Part shown: one piece after another, positions 23,265 through 34,507 of the stretch
How positions within the stretch are numbered: position 1 is the first letter of the stretch
Layout: every line of letters begins with the position of its first letter
Translations under genes and position numbers: made by a program
The notes under the pieces: model-generated
The model's database searches: none
Seen by the model: the letters and a program-made list of their open reading frames with translations, nothing else
What the model was told of the DNA's origin: nothing
Source of the DNA: Beroe forskalii
Lineage: Eukaryota; Ctenophora; Nuda; Beroida; Beroidae
NCBI GenBank assembly: GCA_011033025.1
Contig: WFMF01000112.1
Span: 248,001-312,000 of the forward strand
DNA length: 64,000 bases
Direction of reading: 5' to 3'

Positions 23265-24055
23265 TAAATATAAAAAGTTTACATTTACGATTGTATGGTG
23301 AAATTTCCATGAGCATACAATGGAAATATTTTCGCCAATGGCATGTAATTGGATGCCATTGGCATTTGGCGGAAATATTTCCTCCATCAAACACGAATTT
23401 TGAAAGGAGGGAGATGGTACCAGTAGTTCACCGGCAGTAGATTTCACACAAAGAAGGGAGTGATGTTAGGGATATTATCGTATTGAAACTGTTATCTCGG
23501 GTCTCGAGATAGTAACAGAACCACACAAAGAAAATTAAAGCTATAATAAATTTATTAAAGTAGTTTACATTTATTAAGATTGTATGGTGAAATTTCCATG
23601 AGCATACATGTCATAGACGGAAATATTTCCTCCATCAAACGCGAATTGAAGAGAGGGGGATGGTACCAGTAGTTCACCGGCAGTAGATTTCACACAAAGA
23701 AGGGAGTGATGTTAGGAATATCATCGTATTGAGACTGACATCTCGGGCCTCGAGATGGTAACAGAACAACACAAAGAAAATGAAGGCAATGATAAATTTA
23801 TTAAAGTAGTTTACATCTAAAATTGTATGGTTAAATTTCCATTGGCATATAAAAACATGAAAGGTCATTGGCGGAAATATTTCCTCCATTAATCACGAAT
23901 TGAAAAGAGGGAGATGGTACCAGTAGTTCACCGGCAGTAGATTTCACACAAAGAAGGGAGTGATGTTAGGAATATCATCGTATTGAGGCTGACATCTCGG
24001 GTCTCGAGATGGTAACAGCACCACACAAAGAAAATGAAAGCTATAAGTATTAGTA
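23265..24055 (-). repeat. Tandem triplication (~250-bp unit) carrying a small signal-peptide-like ORF
   Basis: Three units with period 246-254 bp. In each, the minus strand encodes a hydrophobic segment such as FIIALIFFVWFCYYLETRD, FIIAFIFFVLFCYHLEARD or LIAFIFFVWCCYHLETRD. It then reads into SLTSLPSLCEIYCR or a close variant and a TGA stop at 23428, 23674 or 23928. The frame is kept in all three despite base changes. The matching ORF at 19141 starts with ATG (MIALIFF); here that codon is ATT, ATC or CTT, so the start must come from further upstream or from a spliced exon, or the copies are dead. Each unit also repeats GAAATTTCCAT and CGGAAATATTTCCTCCAT. Confidence 0.6.
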
Positions 24056-25724
24056 CACAAATTATCTGAGACTGTATTGCGGGAAAGTTTAATTAAATGC
24101 CTACATAATTTCAGGTGGACTGATTATCTGAGAACCTGTTTACCAAATGAAGGATTTTTTAAAGAAATGTCGAGCAATTCAGCGATTCCGAAATTGTGAT
24201 CGTCTGCCTTTTTTACTTCAAACAGGTAAAGGAAATAAATTATGAAATAAATTTAGAACATTCATGTTGTATCAATTCTATCAATTGCTTTTGCCTAATT
24301 ACTGATACTATACGGCACCTAACCATAGTCATTAGTCAACCCACCGTGTATTGGTTGCATTGTAGACCTACTATTCGTAACTTCATGAATCAACAATAAC
24401 AAGACGAATTTGGATAAGAAGTGGTTTGCACTAAACCACCCAAATTCGAAATTCACAGCGGAGAATTGATTTGGTACATATCCTCTTGGTATAATATTCT
24501 CTCCTTATTACTAAACTTAATATTTTATAATCAACTTTATTAAACGAACTTTATTAAATATTTGATAATCAAATTTTTTCAGACCAGCATTCGGAGTTTA
24601 TTAATTTGTTATTGTGCCTTTTATTAAAATACAACCAAAATTATCATGAATAATCAAGCCAATAGGCACAACAAATCAGAATAGAGACGGACCTATTACA
24701 GGTTTCTAACTTTCTAACGAAGTTCCAGAAGTTCGGTTTCACAAGTTCCGGGTCGCCAAAATGAAATTAATCTTATTTGAAAATTGAGACATGAATACAT
24801 ACGAGCTTTCTCTCAATTATTTTTGAAAAAGCAGAATCCAAGAAAAAGCATCTGGAGAGAGGGAGGGAGAAGGACAGATTTTTTGGAAACATTTGAAAAC
24901 TTTTGGACGATAAGATTTACATCTATTTTAAATGTTACCAGAATCAGGAATTGAAAGGAAAGGAAAACACGAAAACAGATACCACATTTCATCCAACCAA
25001 GTTTATTTTTCATGATTAACTCAGCCACCGTTGGTGTGTCAGTTTCGTAAAACAAACTCAGATAACAATTATTAAGATGAAGAAACTCAAAACATTTACG
25101 ATAATGGCATTGAAACAAAAGCCAGCAAGAGACATGGAAACTTGCATTATCTCATTATTGATAATTACTCAGTACCCACATCACCATAATTTTTCAAGCT
25201 GTTTCACCAAGGCGTGTCATGGCTGTGAAGAGACCCTTTAAGCCTTCAGCTATACTTTAAGAATGTGGCTTGTAAGTTGTAGTACTCTGCGCATGGAATA
25301 GGGCATATAATAGGCTAAAATAAGAATATAATTTTCATTATTGTGTTAGGAACTAAGGAAAGTAGAAAGAAAATGGATTGATCAATTTATGATCATTAAA
25401 TCATGAATTGACAAAAAATCAAAATTTTGAAATTGGAATGGTGCTGTCAAACCATTTTTCATATCACTGTTATATACTGGACACACTGGATCATTTGACA
25501 AGAAAATAATTCTAAAATCGACAGAAATGTGCATGACAGAAATTTAACTTGATAACTCGCCAAACCCCTCCAAAATTTGTTATGATAACAAATAGCTATT
25601 AGTATTACTGTACAGTGAACACCTATTATCAAAAGTCTATGGCGAGGAGCAATACAAGGTGATTATTCATGAAGGTTACCCGAACTGAGACTTTGGCACC
25701 ATAATACGTAGACCCATGATTACC
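24056..25724. other. AT-rich stretch downstream of VPS25, no other gene seen
   Basis: Very AT-rich. It must contain the 3' untranslated region and poly(A) site of the minus-strand VPS25 gene in its right part; several AATAAA/ATTAAA-like strings occur but none can be singled out. Confidence 0.4.
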
Positions 25725-25834
25725 TCAGAAGAACTTGACCCCAGCGTCGGAGAAGTCCTCATTGTCTCCCAACATGAGCTCAGCTTTTCCTTCCTTCTCC
25801 AGGTGACTGATTACGTGTTGCAGTAACCAGATGT
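25725..25834 (-). CDS. VPS25: VPS25 (ESCRT-II), last exon
   Basis: After a pyrimidine-poor but acceptable CCCACCCAG acceptor the exon completes an aspartate codon and reads IWLLQHVISHLEKEGKAELM, then LGDNEDFSDAGVKFF and TGA. VPS25 proteins end with a winged-helix domain of the form LL-x-AL-x-x-L-x-x-x-x-KAEI-x-x-x-D-x-x-GVKFF, and the terminal GVKFF is characteristic. VPS25 joins VPS22 and VPS36 in ESCRT-II, which sorts ubiquitinated membrane proteins into multivesicular bodies and recruits ESCRT-III through this C-terminal domain. There is a short acidic insertion (DNEDFSD) before GVKFF. Confidence 0.88.
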
Positions 25835-26028
25835 CTGGGTGGGGTGTTCAGGTAAAATAGTTTCCTGGTACTGTGGTCTTAGGGAAATCAACTAGGTGTC
25901 TAAGTACCTTTTCATGCTGTTTTTCAAGGTGTCAGTCGTTCAGTCATGAACAAATAACAATAATACCACATAACAGCAATAATACTTTAAATATCATGTA
26001 GGAGTTCAGTTCTACAAATGAAACTGAC

Positions 26029-26183
26029 CCATTCCGTGAAAAGGTTGGTTCTCCGTTTCATCCCCACTCTGGATTTCGAATAGTGTGAGGACGGTGTTAG
26101 AGAGTCCGTTGTCTGCTGCCCAGGAATGGATGAGACTGCCCCATTGGGACACAGAGTTCCACAGGGCAAAGCACCTCTCCCCG
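26029..26183 (-). CDS. VPS25: VPS25 (ESCRT-II), penultimate exon
   Basis: The exon reads GERCFALWNSVSQWGSLIHS, then WAADNGLSNTVLTLFEIQSG, then DETENQPFHGM, and ends G|GTCAGT, so that the split codon gives D-I-W with the last exon. This matches the VPS25 linker and start of the second winged helix: W-x-x-P-E-E-W-G-x-L-I-Y-x-W, S-V-x-T-L-Y-E-L-x-x-G-x-D-T-E-D-x-x-F-H-G-L. The 5' boundary is not certain. An acceptor ending TAATGAG at 26184 gives the right phase with the exon at 35108-35203, but the product would be some eight residues shorter than usual there, and an alternative start up to 26212 is possible. Confidence 0.85.
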
Positions 26184-26637
26184 CTCATTACTCCCTGCCC
26201 CTGCAGGGCATAGTCTTGTTAAGTTACAATATTGTTTCTAAGGGGTAATCCGACGGAAGTTCGAACGACGGAAGTTCGAAACGACGGAAGTTCGAACTTT
26301 TCGAACTTCCGTCGTTTCGAACTTCCGTCATGTTTAACGACGGAAGTTCGAACTATAGATTTGCTTTCCCTCTCTTTAAACTTGGGGACCTGCCTTATAG
26401 AGTTCTGTTTAAGCGCTAGGGTTAGCCATGCTACCATTGATTCACATATGATATCCGCGGGTAGATCAGGTGATGGGGACACTAGAAGTGGGACACTACA
26501 AGTACAACATGCAAGTAGCTTCTCGTATATCGCAGCTTGTGATTCCAATCAATGTACTGATCAGGTGATGGTAAATGGTCCTGAATGTGTGTACATAACA
26601 ACATGCGAGATGTCTTCTCGCATACCAACTTCTGACG

Positions 26638-27156
26638 GTGCATGGGCTCTTTGATGATGGCTTCCGCTTCCCCCTCGTCTACGCCCTCCTCCCTGGTAAG
26701 ACGCAACACCTCTACACCACCCTCTTCCAGGAGTTGGATTCCTTCGGAGGGGAGCCTCAGTCTGTACTGTGTGACTTTGAACGAGCACTCTTCCAAGGAG
26801 CACAGCCAGCTTGGCCTTCTACCACCATCCGGGGCTGCTTCTTCCACTATCGCCAGGCAATCCTACGCCGCTTCTCTTCAGAGGGATTCCTTCCAGAGCT
26901 GGAGGTTGCAGACTCCCCCATCAGACTCGCCTTCCAGAAGATCGGAGCCCTTGCCTTTGTGGACCTTGGGGACGTTGATGAGGTGTGGGAGCTCCTGAGA
27001 CCTACTCTCCCTTCAGACCTGGAGGACTTCACTGAGTACTACGAGAGGACATGGATCGGCACCCCTGGACGTCCTCCCCTCTTCTCACCCTGGATGTGGA
27101 ACCATCATGAGGCTGTCCTTGCTGGTCTTCCTAGGAGCAGTAATCTGGCTGAGGCA
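26638..27156 (+). pseudogene. MULE transposase, first part
   Basis: An open frame reads LFDDGFRFPLVYALLPGKTQ, then LYTTLFQEL, VLCDFERALFQGA, GCFFHYRQAILRRF, IRLAFQKIGALAFVDLGDVD, then W-N-H and LAGLPRSSNLAEA. This is the DDE core of eukaryotic MULE transposases: the P-L-V-Y-A-L-L-P-G-K motif, the D in L-C-D-F-E, the C-F-F-H-Y motif, the I-R block and the L-P-R-S/T-N-N-x-x-E block, whose E would be a catalytic residue. The N-terminal zinc-finger part and the first catalytic D region are missing or degraded before 26638. The frame is cut at 27157 by the element ending at 33409. Confidence 0.85.
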
Positions 27157-29836
27157 TAGTTGCCAAATTTTGAAAAAACCGTCGCAGGGCAAGATTTTTG
27201 ACGAAAAGAAGGGCAAAAAGAAGGGCAATAGGTACCTTTTTGCGGAGCAAAATTGGTCATTTTAGCAGGCAAATCACCTGATGAACGCATGCTACTATAG
27301 GCTTTTAGGTACCTTTTTGAACACCAGCTACACCAACCAATAATGGGTACCTTTCTGAACCACCAGTTACACCAACCAATTATGGGTACCTTTTCGAACA
27401 ACCAGTTACACCAAGCAATCATGGGTACCTTTCTGAACCACCAGTTACACCAACTAATTATGGGTACCTTTCTGAACCACCACTTATGCTAACCAATTAT
27501 GGGTACCTTTCTGAGCCACCAGATACACTAATCAATTATGGGTACCTTTCTGAACCACCAGTTACACTCACCAATTATGGGTACCTTTCTGAGCCACCAG
27601 TTACACCAACTAATTATGGGTACCTAGACCTTTCTGAACCACCAGTTACACTAACCAATTATTGGTACCTTTCTGAACCACCAGTTACACTAACAAATTA
27701 TGGGTACCCTTTTGAACCACCAGTTACACTAAACAATTATGGGTACCTTTCTGAACCACTAGTTACACCAACCAATTATGGGTACATTTCTGAACCACCA
27801 GTTACACCAACCAATTATGGGTACCTTTCTGAACCACCAGTTACACCAACCAATTATGGGTACCTTTTTGATCAACCAGTTACACCAACCAATTATGGGT
27901 ACCTTTCAATAACCAGTTACACCAGTTACCAATTATGGGTACCCTTTTGAACCACCAGTTACACTAAACAATTATGGGTACCTTTCTGAACCACTAGTTA
28001 CACCAACCAATTATGGGTACATTTCTGAACCACCAGTTACACCAACCAATTATGGGTACCTTTCTAAATTCTGAACTACCAGTTACACTAACCAATTATG
28101 GGTACCTTTCTGAGCCACCAATTACACCGACTAATTATGGGTACCTTTCTGAACCACCAGTTACACTAACCGATTATGGGTACCTTTCTAAATTCTGAAC
28201 TACCAGTTACACTAACCGATTATGGGTACCTTTCTGAACCACCAGTTACACTAACAAATTACGGGTACCCTTTTTGAACCACCAGTTGCACTAAACAATC
28301 ATGGGTACCTTTCTGAACCACTAATTACACAACCAATTATGGGTACATTTCTGAACCACCAGTTACACCAACCAATTATGGGTACCTTTCTAAATTCTGA
28401 ACTACCAGTTACACTAACCAATTATGGGTACCTTTCTGAGCCACCAGTTACACCAACTAATTATGAGTACCTTTCTGAACCACCAGTTACACTAACCGAT
28501 TATGGGTACCTTTCTAAATTCTGAACTACCAGTTACACTAACCGATTATGGGTACCTTTCTGAACCACCAGTTACACTAACAAATTACGGGTACCCTTTT
28601 GAACCACCAGTTGCACTAAACAATGATGGGTACCTTTCTGAACCACTAGTTACACCAACCAATTATGGGTACATTTCTGAACCACCAGTTACACCAACCA
28701 ATTATGGGTACCTTTCTAAAGTCTGAACCACCAGTTACACTAACCAATTATGGGTACCTTTGTAAACCACTTGTTACACCAACCAATTATGGGTATATTT
28801 CTAAACCACCACTTATACTAAGCAATTATGGGTACCTTTCAATAACCAGTTACACCAGTTACCAATTATGGGTCCTTTTCTGAACCACCAGTTACACCAA
28901 CCAATTATGGGTACCTTTTTCAACCACCAGTTACACCAACCAATTATGGGTACCTTTTTGATCCACCAGTTACACCAACCAATTATGGGTACCTTTCAAT
29001 AACCAGTTACACCAGTTACCAATTATGGGTACCTTTCTGAACCACCTGTTACACCAACCAATTATGGGTACCTTTGAACCACCAGTTACACCAACCAATT
29101 ATCGGTACCCTTCTGAACCACCAGTTACACTAAGCAATTATGGGTACCTTTCAATAACCAGTTACACCAGTTACCAATTATAGGTACTTTTCTGAACCAC
29201 CAGTTACACCAACCAATTATGGGTACCTTTTTGAACCACCAGTTACACCAAACAATTATGGGTACATTTTTGAACCACCAGTTACACCAACCAATTATGG
29301 GTACCTTTCAATAACCAGTTACACCAGTTACCAATTATGGGTACTTTTCTGAACCACCAGTTACACCAACCAATTATGGGTACCTTTTTGAACCACCAGT
29401 TACACCAACCAATTATGGGTACCTTTTTGATCAACCAGTTACACCAACCAATTATGGGTACCTTTCAATAACCAGTTACACCAGTTACCAATTATGGGTA
29501 CCTTTCTGAACCACCTGTTACACCAACCAATTATGGGTACCTTTTTGAACCACCAGTTACACCAACCAATTATGGGTACCCTTCTGAACCACCAGTTACA
29601 CTAAGCAATTATGGGTACCTTTCAATAACTAGTTACACCAGTTACCAATTATGGGTACTTTTCTGAACCACCAGTTACACCAACCAATTATGGGTACCTT
29701 TTTGAACCACAAGTTACACCAAACAATTATGGGTACCTTTTTGAACCACCAGTTACACCAACCAATTATGGGTACCTTTCAATAACCAGTAACACCAGTA
29801 ACCAATTATGGGTACCTTTCTGAACCACCAGTTACA

Positions 29837-31470
29837 CAGGCATGGATCCAAGGGGGCGTGCTGGGGGCGTGCGCACGCCCCCAAACGAAAATTTGGGGGC
29901 GTGCTCTGGGCGTGCAAATCAAAAAATTTGAAATAAAAATCAACATTAAAATTAAAAATGAAGTCAGAAAAAGTTATAAAAATTAATAAATTTCTTTAAA
30001 AACTAGTTTATGAATTCCATGAATAGTCTTATTTGTCAAAAAGGGGGGGGGGGGGCCAACCCCCATAAACCCCCATAAACCCCCAAAAATTTAACCCCCA
30101 TTTGCCTTTTTCGATATCCACTTGGGGGTTTATGGGGGTTTAATTTTCCAGAAAAGGTCGAAAATCTTCAATGAAAATTGGTACCATTTCAAAATAGGGC
30201 CAAAAATCGTCAACAAAAATGGTACCATTTCAGAAAAGGCTTGAAAATCGCCAACAAAAAAATGGTACCATTTCAAAAAGGGTCTAAGATTGTCAACAAA
30301 AATGGTACCATTTCAAAAAATGGCCGAAAATGGTACCATTTTAGGAAAGGTTCGAAAATGCACAACAGAAAAATGGTACCATTTCAAAAGGGCTTGAAAA
30401 TCGCTGAAAAATGGTACCATTTCAGAAAAAGGGCCGAAATTCATCAACAAAAATGGTACCATTTCAAAAAGGCCAAAAATCGTCAACAAAAATGGTACCA
30501 TTCTGTAAAATGCCAAAAATCGTGAACAAAATCAGTCATAAAACAGCAAAATTTAACTAAATTAACCCCCCATAAACCCCCAAAAATTAAACCCCCATTT
30601 GCCATTTTTCGATATCCACCGGGGGTTTATGGGGGTTGGCCCCCCCCCCAAAAATCGATGGCATCAACTATCAATAGCATTCCTCATAGGTATATTGGCC
30701 TTCCATTCAGTTTAGGCGTGAAGGATGCTTCAATGATGGATACCACTGAACACATCAGATGCTGCAGTAACTGTCTCAACGTAGAAGCTTTACATGAACT
30801 GAATCAATGTTAAGGAGGCAATTTAAATTGAATGGGAAAACGCTATTGTTGTCATTTCTTTTTTCCAGACCTGTGGCTTCTGGGGGCTGCCGCCCCCAGA
30901 CCCCTGCTGTTCTTTATTCTTTTTGATTTCTAATATTTAGTGAAATTGTGTACGACAACAATGATGTACATGTTGACATGAAAACAATGCAAAAAATTCT
31001 ATTGAGGTAAAATTTCTTTAAATTCCAGACCTCTGGCTTCTGGGGGTTGCGGCCCCCAGACCCCTGCTGTTTTTTCTTTGATTTTTAATATATTTTGTGA
31101 AATAATGTACAAAAACGATGGAGCTGTTGAGATGAAAACAATGCAAAAACCCTATTGTGTTGACATTTCTTTACACTCCACACCCCTGGCTGCTGCCCCC
31201 AGACCCCTGCTGTTCTTTCTTTCATTTTAAATATATCTAGTGAAATTATGTACAAAAAAAGATGGAGCCTTTTACATGGGAACGATGCAAAAATCTTCTT
31301 GAGGTGACATTTCTTTACACTCCAGACCTCTGGCTCCTGCTAGGGCTAATAATACATGAATTATCTTTATATTCAAAAAACGTACTTTTTGCAAATGAGG
31401 CGCCATGAGGCAGCGCAGAGTGAGCTCAAATTTGCACGCCCCCAAAAATTCGGAGCTGGATCCATGCCTG
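29837..31470. mobile_element. Non-autonomous hAT-type element (1.63 kb) in the 39-bp array
   Basis: Perfect 14-bp inverted ends CAGGCATGGATCCA (29837-29850 and 31457-31470) are flanked by the same 8 bp, CAGTTACA (29829-29836 and 31471-31478). The CAG start and 8-bp duplication are typical of hAT transposons. Subterminal GGGGGCGTGC repeats occur near both ends. The interior has a nested G-rich foldback element and three ~155-bp repeats (about 30870-31330), each with a GGGGGCTGC...CCCCCAGACCCCTG hairpin. There is no transposase. Confidence 0.93.
30043..30649. mobile_element. G-run foldback element nested in the hAT element
   Basis: A run of 13 G then CCAACCCCCATAAACCCCC at the left mirrors GGGGGTTTATGGGGGTTGG then a run of C at the right. 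The flanks show AAAAA on both sides, a possible short duplication. Each end contains further CCCCCATAAACCCCC copies. The core (30175-30530) has about nine ~35-40-bp units of AATGGTACCATTTCA with CAAAAATCGTCAACAAA. It is again an inverted-terminus element with a tandem-repeat core. The short open frames here come from the repeat. Confidence 0.75.
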
Positions 31471-33409
31471 CAGTTACACCAACCAATTATGGGTACCTTT
31501 CTGAACCACCAGTTACGCCAACCAATTATGGGTACCTTTTCGAACAACCAGTTACACCAAGCAATCATGGGTACTTTACTGAACCACCAGTTACACTAAA
31601 CAATTATGGGTACCTTTCTGAACCACCAGTTACACTAACCAATTATGGGTACCTTTGTAAACCACTTGTTACACCAACCAATTATGGGTACATTTCTAAA
31701 CCACCACTTATACTAAGCAATTATGGGTACCTTTCAATAACCAGTTACACCAGTTACCAATTATGGGCCCTTTTCTGAACCACCAGTTACACCAACCAAT
31801 TATGGGTACCTTTTTGAACCACCAGTTACACCAACCAATTATGGGTGCCTTTTTGATCAACCAGTTACACCAACCAATTATGGGTACCTTTCAATAACCA
31901 GTTACACCAGTTACCAATTATGGGTACCTTTCTGAACCACCTGTTACACCAACCAATTATGGGTACCTTTTTGAACCACCAGTTACACCAACCAAATATG
32001 GGTACCCTTCTGAACCACCAGTTACACTAAGCAATTATGGGTACCTTTCAATAACCAGTTACACCAGTTACCAATTATGGGTACTTTTCTGAACCACCAG
32101 TTACACCAACCAATTATGGGTACCTTTTTGAACCACCAGTTACACCAAACAATTATGGGTACCTTTTTGAACCACCAGTTACACCAACCAATTATGGGTA
32201 CCTTTCACTAACCAGTTACACCAGTTACCAATTATGGGTACCTTTCTGAACCACCAGTTACACCAACCAATTATGGGTACCTTTCTGAACCAACAGTTAC
32301 GCCAACCAATTATGGGTACCTTTTCGAACAACCAGTTACACCAAGCAATCATGGGTACTTTACTGAACCACCAGTTACACTAAACAATTATGGGTACCTT
32401 TCTGAACCACCAGTTACGCCAACCAATTATGGGTACCTTTCTGAACCACCAGTTACGCCAACCAATTATGGGTACCTTTTCGAACAACCAGTTACACCAA
32501 GCAATCATGGGTACTTTTCTGAACCACCAGTTACACTAAACAATTATGGGTACCTTTCTGAACCACCAGTTACACCAACCATCAATGTGTATCTTTCTGA
32601 ACCACCAGTTACACCAACTAATTATGGGTACCTTTCTGAACCACCACTTATGCTAACCAATTATGGGTACCTTTCTGAGCCACCAGATACGCTAATCAAT
32701 GATGGGTACCTTTCTGAACCACCAGTTACACTCACCAATTATGGGTACCTTTCTGAGCCACCAGTTACACCAACTAATTATGGATACCTAGACCTTTCTG
32801 AACCACCAGTTACACTAACCAATTATTGGTACCTTTCTGAACCACCAGTTACACCGTCCAATTATTGGTACCTTTCTGAACCACCAGTTACACCATCCAC
32901 TTATGGGTTCACCTTCCTGAACCAACAGTTACACTTATCAATTATGGGTACCTTTCTGAACCACCAGTTACACCAACCACTTTGGGCATTAGGTATGTTT
33001 TTGAAAAGACACTTATGCTCATCCTGCTAAGAGTACTTTTTTAACTCTACTAACTTCCATACCAATATAAGTACTTTTTAAAAATTGAAATAGTGCCGAT
33101 ACCAACCTCCTCAAGAATCTTCAGCATTTCCTTGTTTAAAAAATACACAACTTTGCAGAAATTCAATGAAGCTATCAATGAAGATGCTTGTAATCCTAAT
33201 GATTAATGAATCACTGAATCAGCTTACAGGTATAATAATCAAGTGTGCATTTATCTTTCCAACTCATGGATTTGATTATCTTATTCCAATGAAAATATGG
33301 GTACCTTTCGGACTGATTTGCCCTGCTAAAGCAGGGCTCGGTTTGCAAAGCAGGGCAAAAAGCAGGGCAAAGCAGGGCACCCTGCGAAAGAAGGGCAAAT
33401 TGGCAACTA

Positions 33410-34507
33410 TGGGCCAAGGGCTGGCACAACGGATTCGCTGGCATGGTGGCTACCCCCAACCCATCCATCTGGCACTTCCTGGACTGTCTCAAGCTGGAAC
33501 AGGACATCACGGAGTGGAAGATGGTGAAGCAGCAGCTGAAGGAGTCCTCGGACCTCGCCGGAAGAAGTGGATCGAGTACGATCATCATCAAAAGAGAGGC
33601 CGGACCCGAAGGTCCGCAAGAGGATAGTCCCGGAGTGGGACTGTGCCTGCCTCTGGTCGCCGAGGCGACGGGGGGTGAGGGTGAAAGGTGATGGTGGTGG
33701 TGGTGGGAAAAATGAGGGTGTGGCTAGCGAGGGGAGAATACCTTTACCAATACAATACCAGATACTTCAGAGCTATCGGAGAGATGAGTAGATGCTATGT
33801 CACCCCTGTATTGTCCGCCTCCTCCTCTGTTCGTTGTAGTCTTTTGGTTTGGAGTGTGTAACTGATCAGTGCGTCCATACTGTTGTTGTCCATGATGTCG
33901 TTAATGGAGTCATAGTATGTCCCGAGTGTGTTGCCTCTGATTCTCATAAATGCAGGGCATTGTCCAATGAAGTGTGCAACTGTCTCCTCTGTGTCAGTGC
34001 AGTAAGGGCAGTTTGGTGTGTCAGTTCTGTACAAGTGTTTGTTCAGTCCTATGTGTCCTGTGACAATGGAGATAGCAGTTCGGTACCGGATACGGTTGCC
34101 TGTGTTGTTGTTAAGTGTGAAAACCTTCTTCTGATGGTTACCTATGATCATGTCAGTGTGAGCATGTTTGTTGGTGATCCACCTGTCGTGGCTGAGGTTG
34201 GTTACCTTGGTATTGATTAAGTGTTTGATGAATGAAATGGGGACAAGGCTGGTGACGGGGTTACCATCTTTGGTACCAGCCTTGGCAAGCTGGTCTGCTT
34301 TCTCGTTTCCCCAGTGTCCGATGTGGGCTTTTATCCACAGGACATCACGGAGTGGAAGATGGTGAAGCAGCAGCTGAAGGAGTCCTCGGACCTCGCCGGA
34401 AGAAGTGGATCGAGTACGATGCTCGCCTGCAAGCTCTCGAGGACTACGACAATGTGGAGGACAAGCTGGACTTCCATCAGAGAGTTGGAACTCTGTTGTC
34501 CGTGTGA
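33410..34507 (+). pseudogene. MULE transposase, C-terminal part, split by a LINE fragment
   Basis: After the minisatellite element the frame resumes as WAKGWHNGFAGMVATPNPSI, then WHFLDCLKLEQDITEWKMVK and QQLKESS. In the family this follows the catalytic E block (W-H-x-x-F, H-P-T-I-W-x-F-I-x-x-L-K-x-E-Q). At 33582 it is interrupted by a LINE fragment, and from 34337 an 84-bp duplicate of the same sequence leads on to RKKWIEYDARLQALEDYDN and HQRVGTLLSV with TGA at 34505-34507. One single-base frame change is needed between KESS and RKKW. Confidence 0.8.
33583..34336 (-). mobile_element. 5'-truncated non-LTR retrotransposon with RNase H end
   Basis: The minus strand from about 34336 encodes WIKAHIGHWGNEKADQLAKA, the last conserved block of an RNase H domain. 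It continues to GNRIRYRTAISIVTGHIGLN and CPYCTDTEETVAHFIGQCPA, a C-x2-C-x8-H-x4-C knuckle, and stops at 33795. An RNase H followed by such a knuckle is found in ORF2 of the I, LOA, Tad and related LINE clades. The 3' untranslated part is GC-rich with (CCA)n and ends in a GATGATGAT tail. The fragment is flanked by 84-bp identical copies of the target (33499-33582 and 34337-34420). Confidence 0.88.

Larger units (their letters stand above)
27320..33000 (+). repeat. 39-bp minisatellite with higher-order structure
   Basis: The unit is GGTACCTTTCTGAACCACCA followed by GTTACACCAACCAATTATG (39 bp). It fills 27320-29836 and 31479-33000, with the hAT-type element between. A 40-bp variant containing CAATAACCAGTTACACCAGT recurs every ~153-169 bp from 28.8 kb to 32.2 kb, which gives a four-unit higher-order repeat. 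Another variant (CTAAATTCTGAACTACC) recurs around 28.06-28.5 kb. 39 is a multiple of 3, so runs encode GYLSEPPVTPTNY repeats, but the 40-bp variants break the frame and I see no gene. Confidence 0.95.
27157..33409. mobile_element. Minisatellite-cored TIR element (6.25 kb) splitting the MULE transposase
   Basis: The left end TAGTTGCCAAATTTTG and the right end CAAATTGGCAACTA are inverted copies. Subterminal AAGGGCAA / AGCAGGGCAAA motifs lie inside both ends. Between them is a 39-bp minisatellite of about 4 kb and a hAT-type element. The ends are like those of the TA-flanked element at 15420-15984, so the true target duplication may be TA (27157-27158 and 33408-33409). The MULE frame is restored exactly (E-A then W-A-K-G-W-H-N-G-F) only if the whole TAG...CTA segment is removed with no duplication, so the mode of insertion is unclear. 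No transposase gene is visible. Confidence 0.8.

Noticed and set aside
26482-27032. Minus-strand frames and second plus-strand frame over the MULE transposase
   Set aside because: Shadows of the plus-strand transposase frame that carries the family motifs.
27486-32950. Frames encoding GYLSEPPVTPTNY repeats
   Set aside because: The 39-bp unit is a multiple of three, but 40-bp variants and stops break the frame often; no start or end of a gene is seen.
27320-33000. Possible CRISPR-like regular array
   Set aside because: Units are head-to-tail without unique spacers, in a eukaryotic transposon; it is a minisatellite.
33166-33791. Frame of 153 codons running from 33166 and others at 33407-33791
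   Set aside because: They read through transposon ends, MULE and LINE untranslated sequence in wrong frames.
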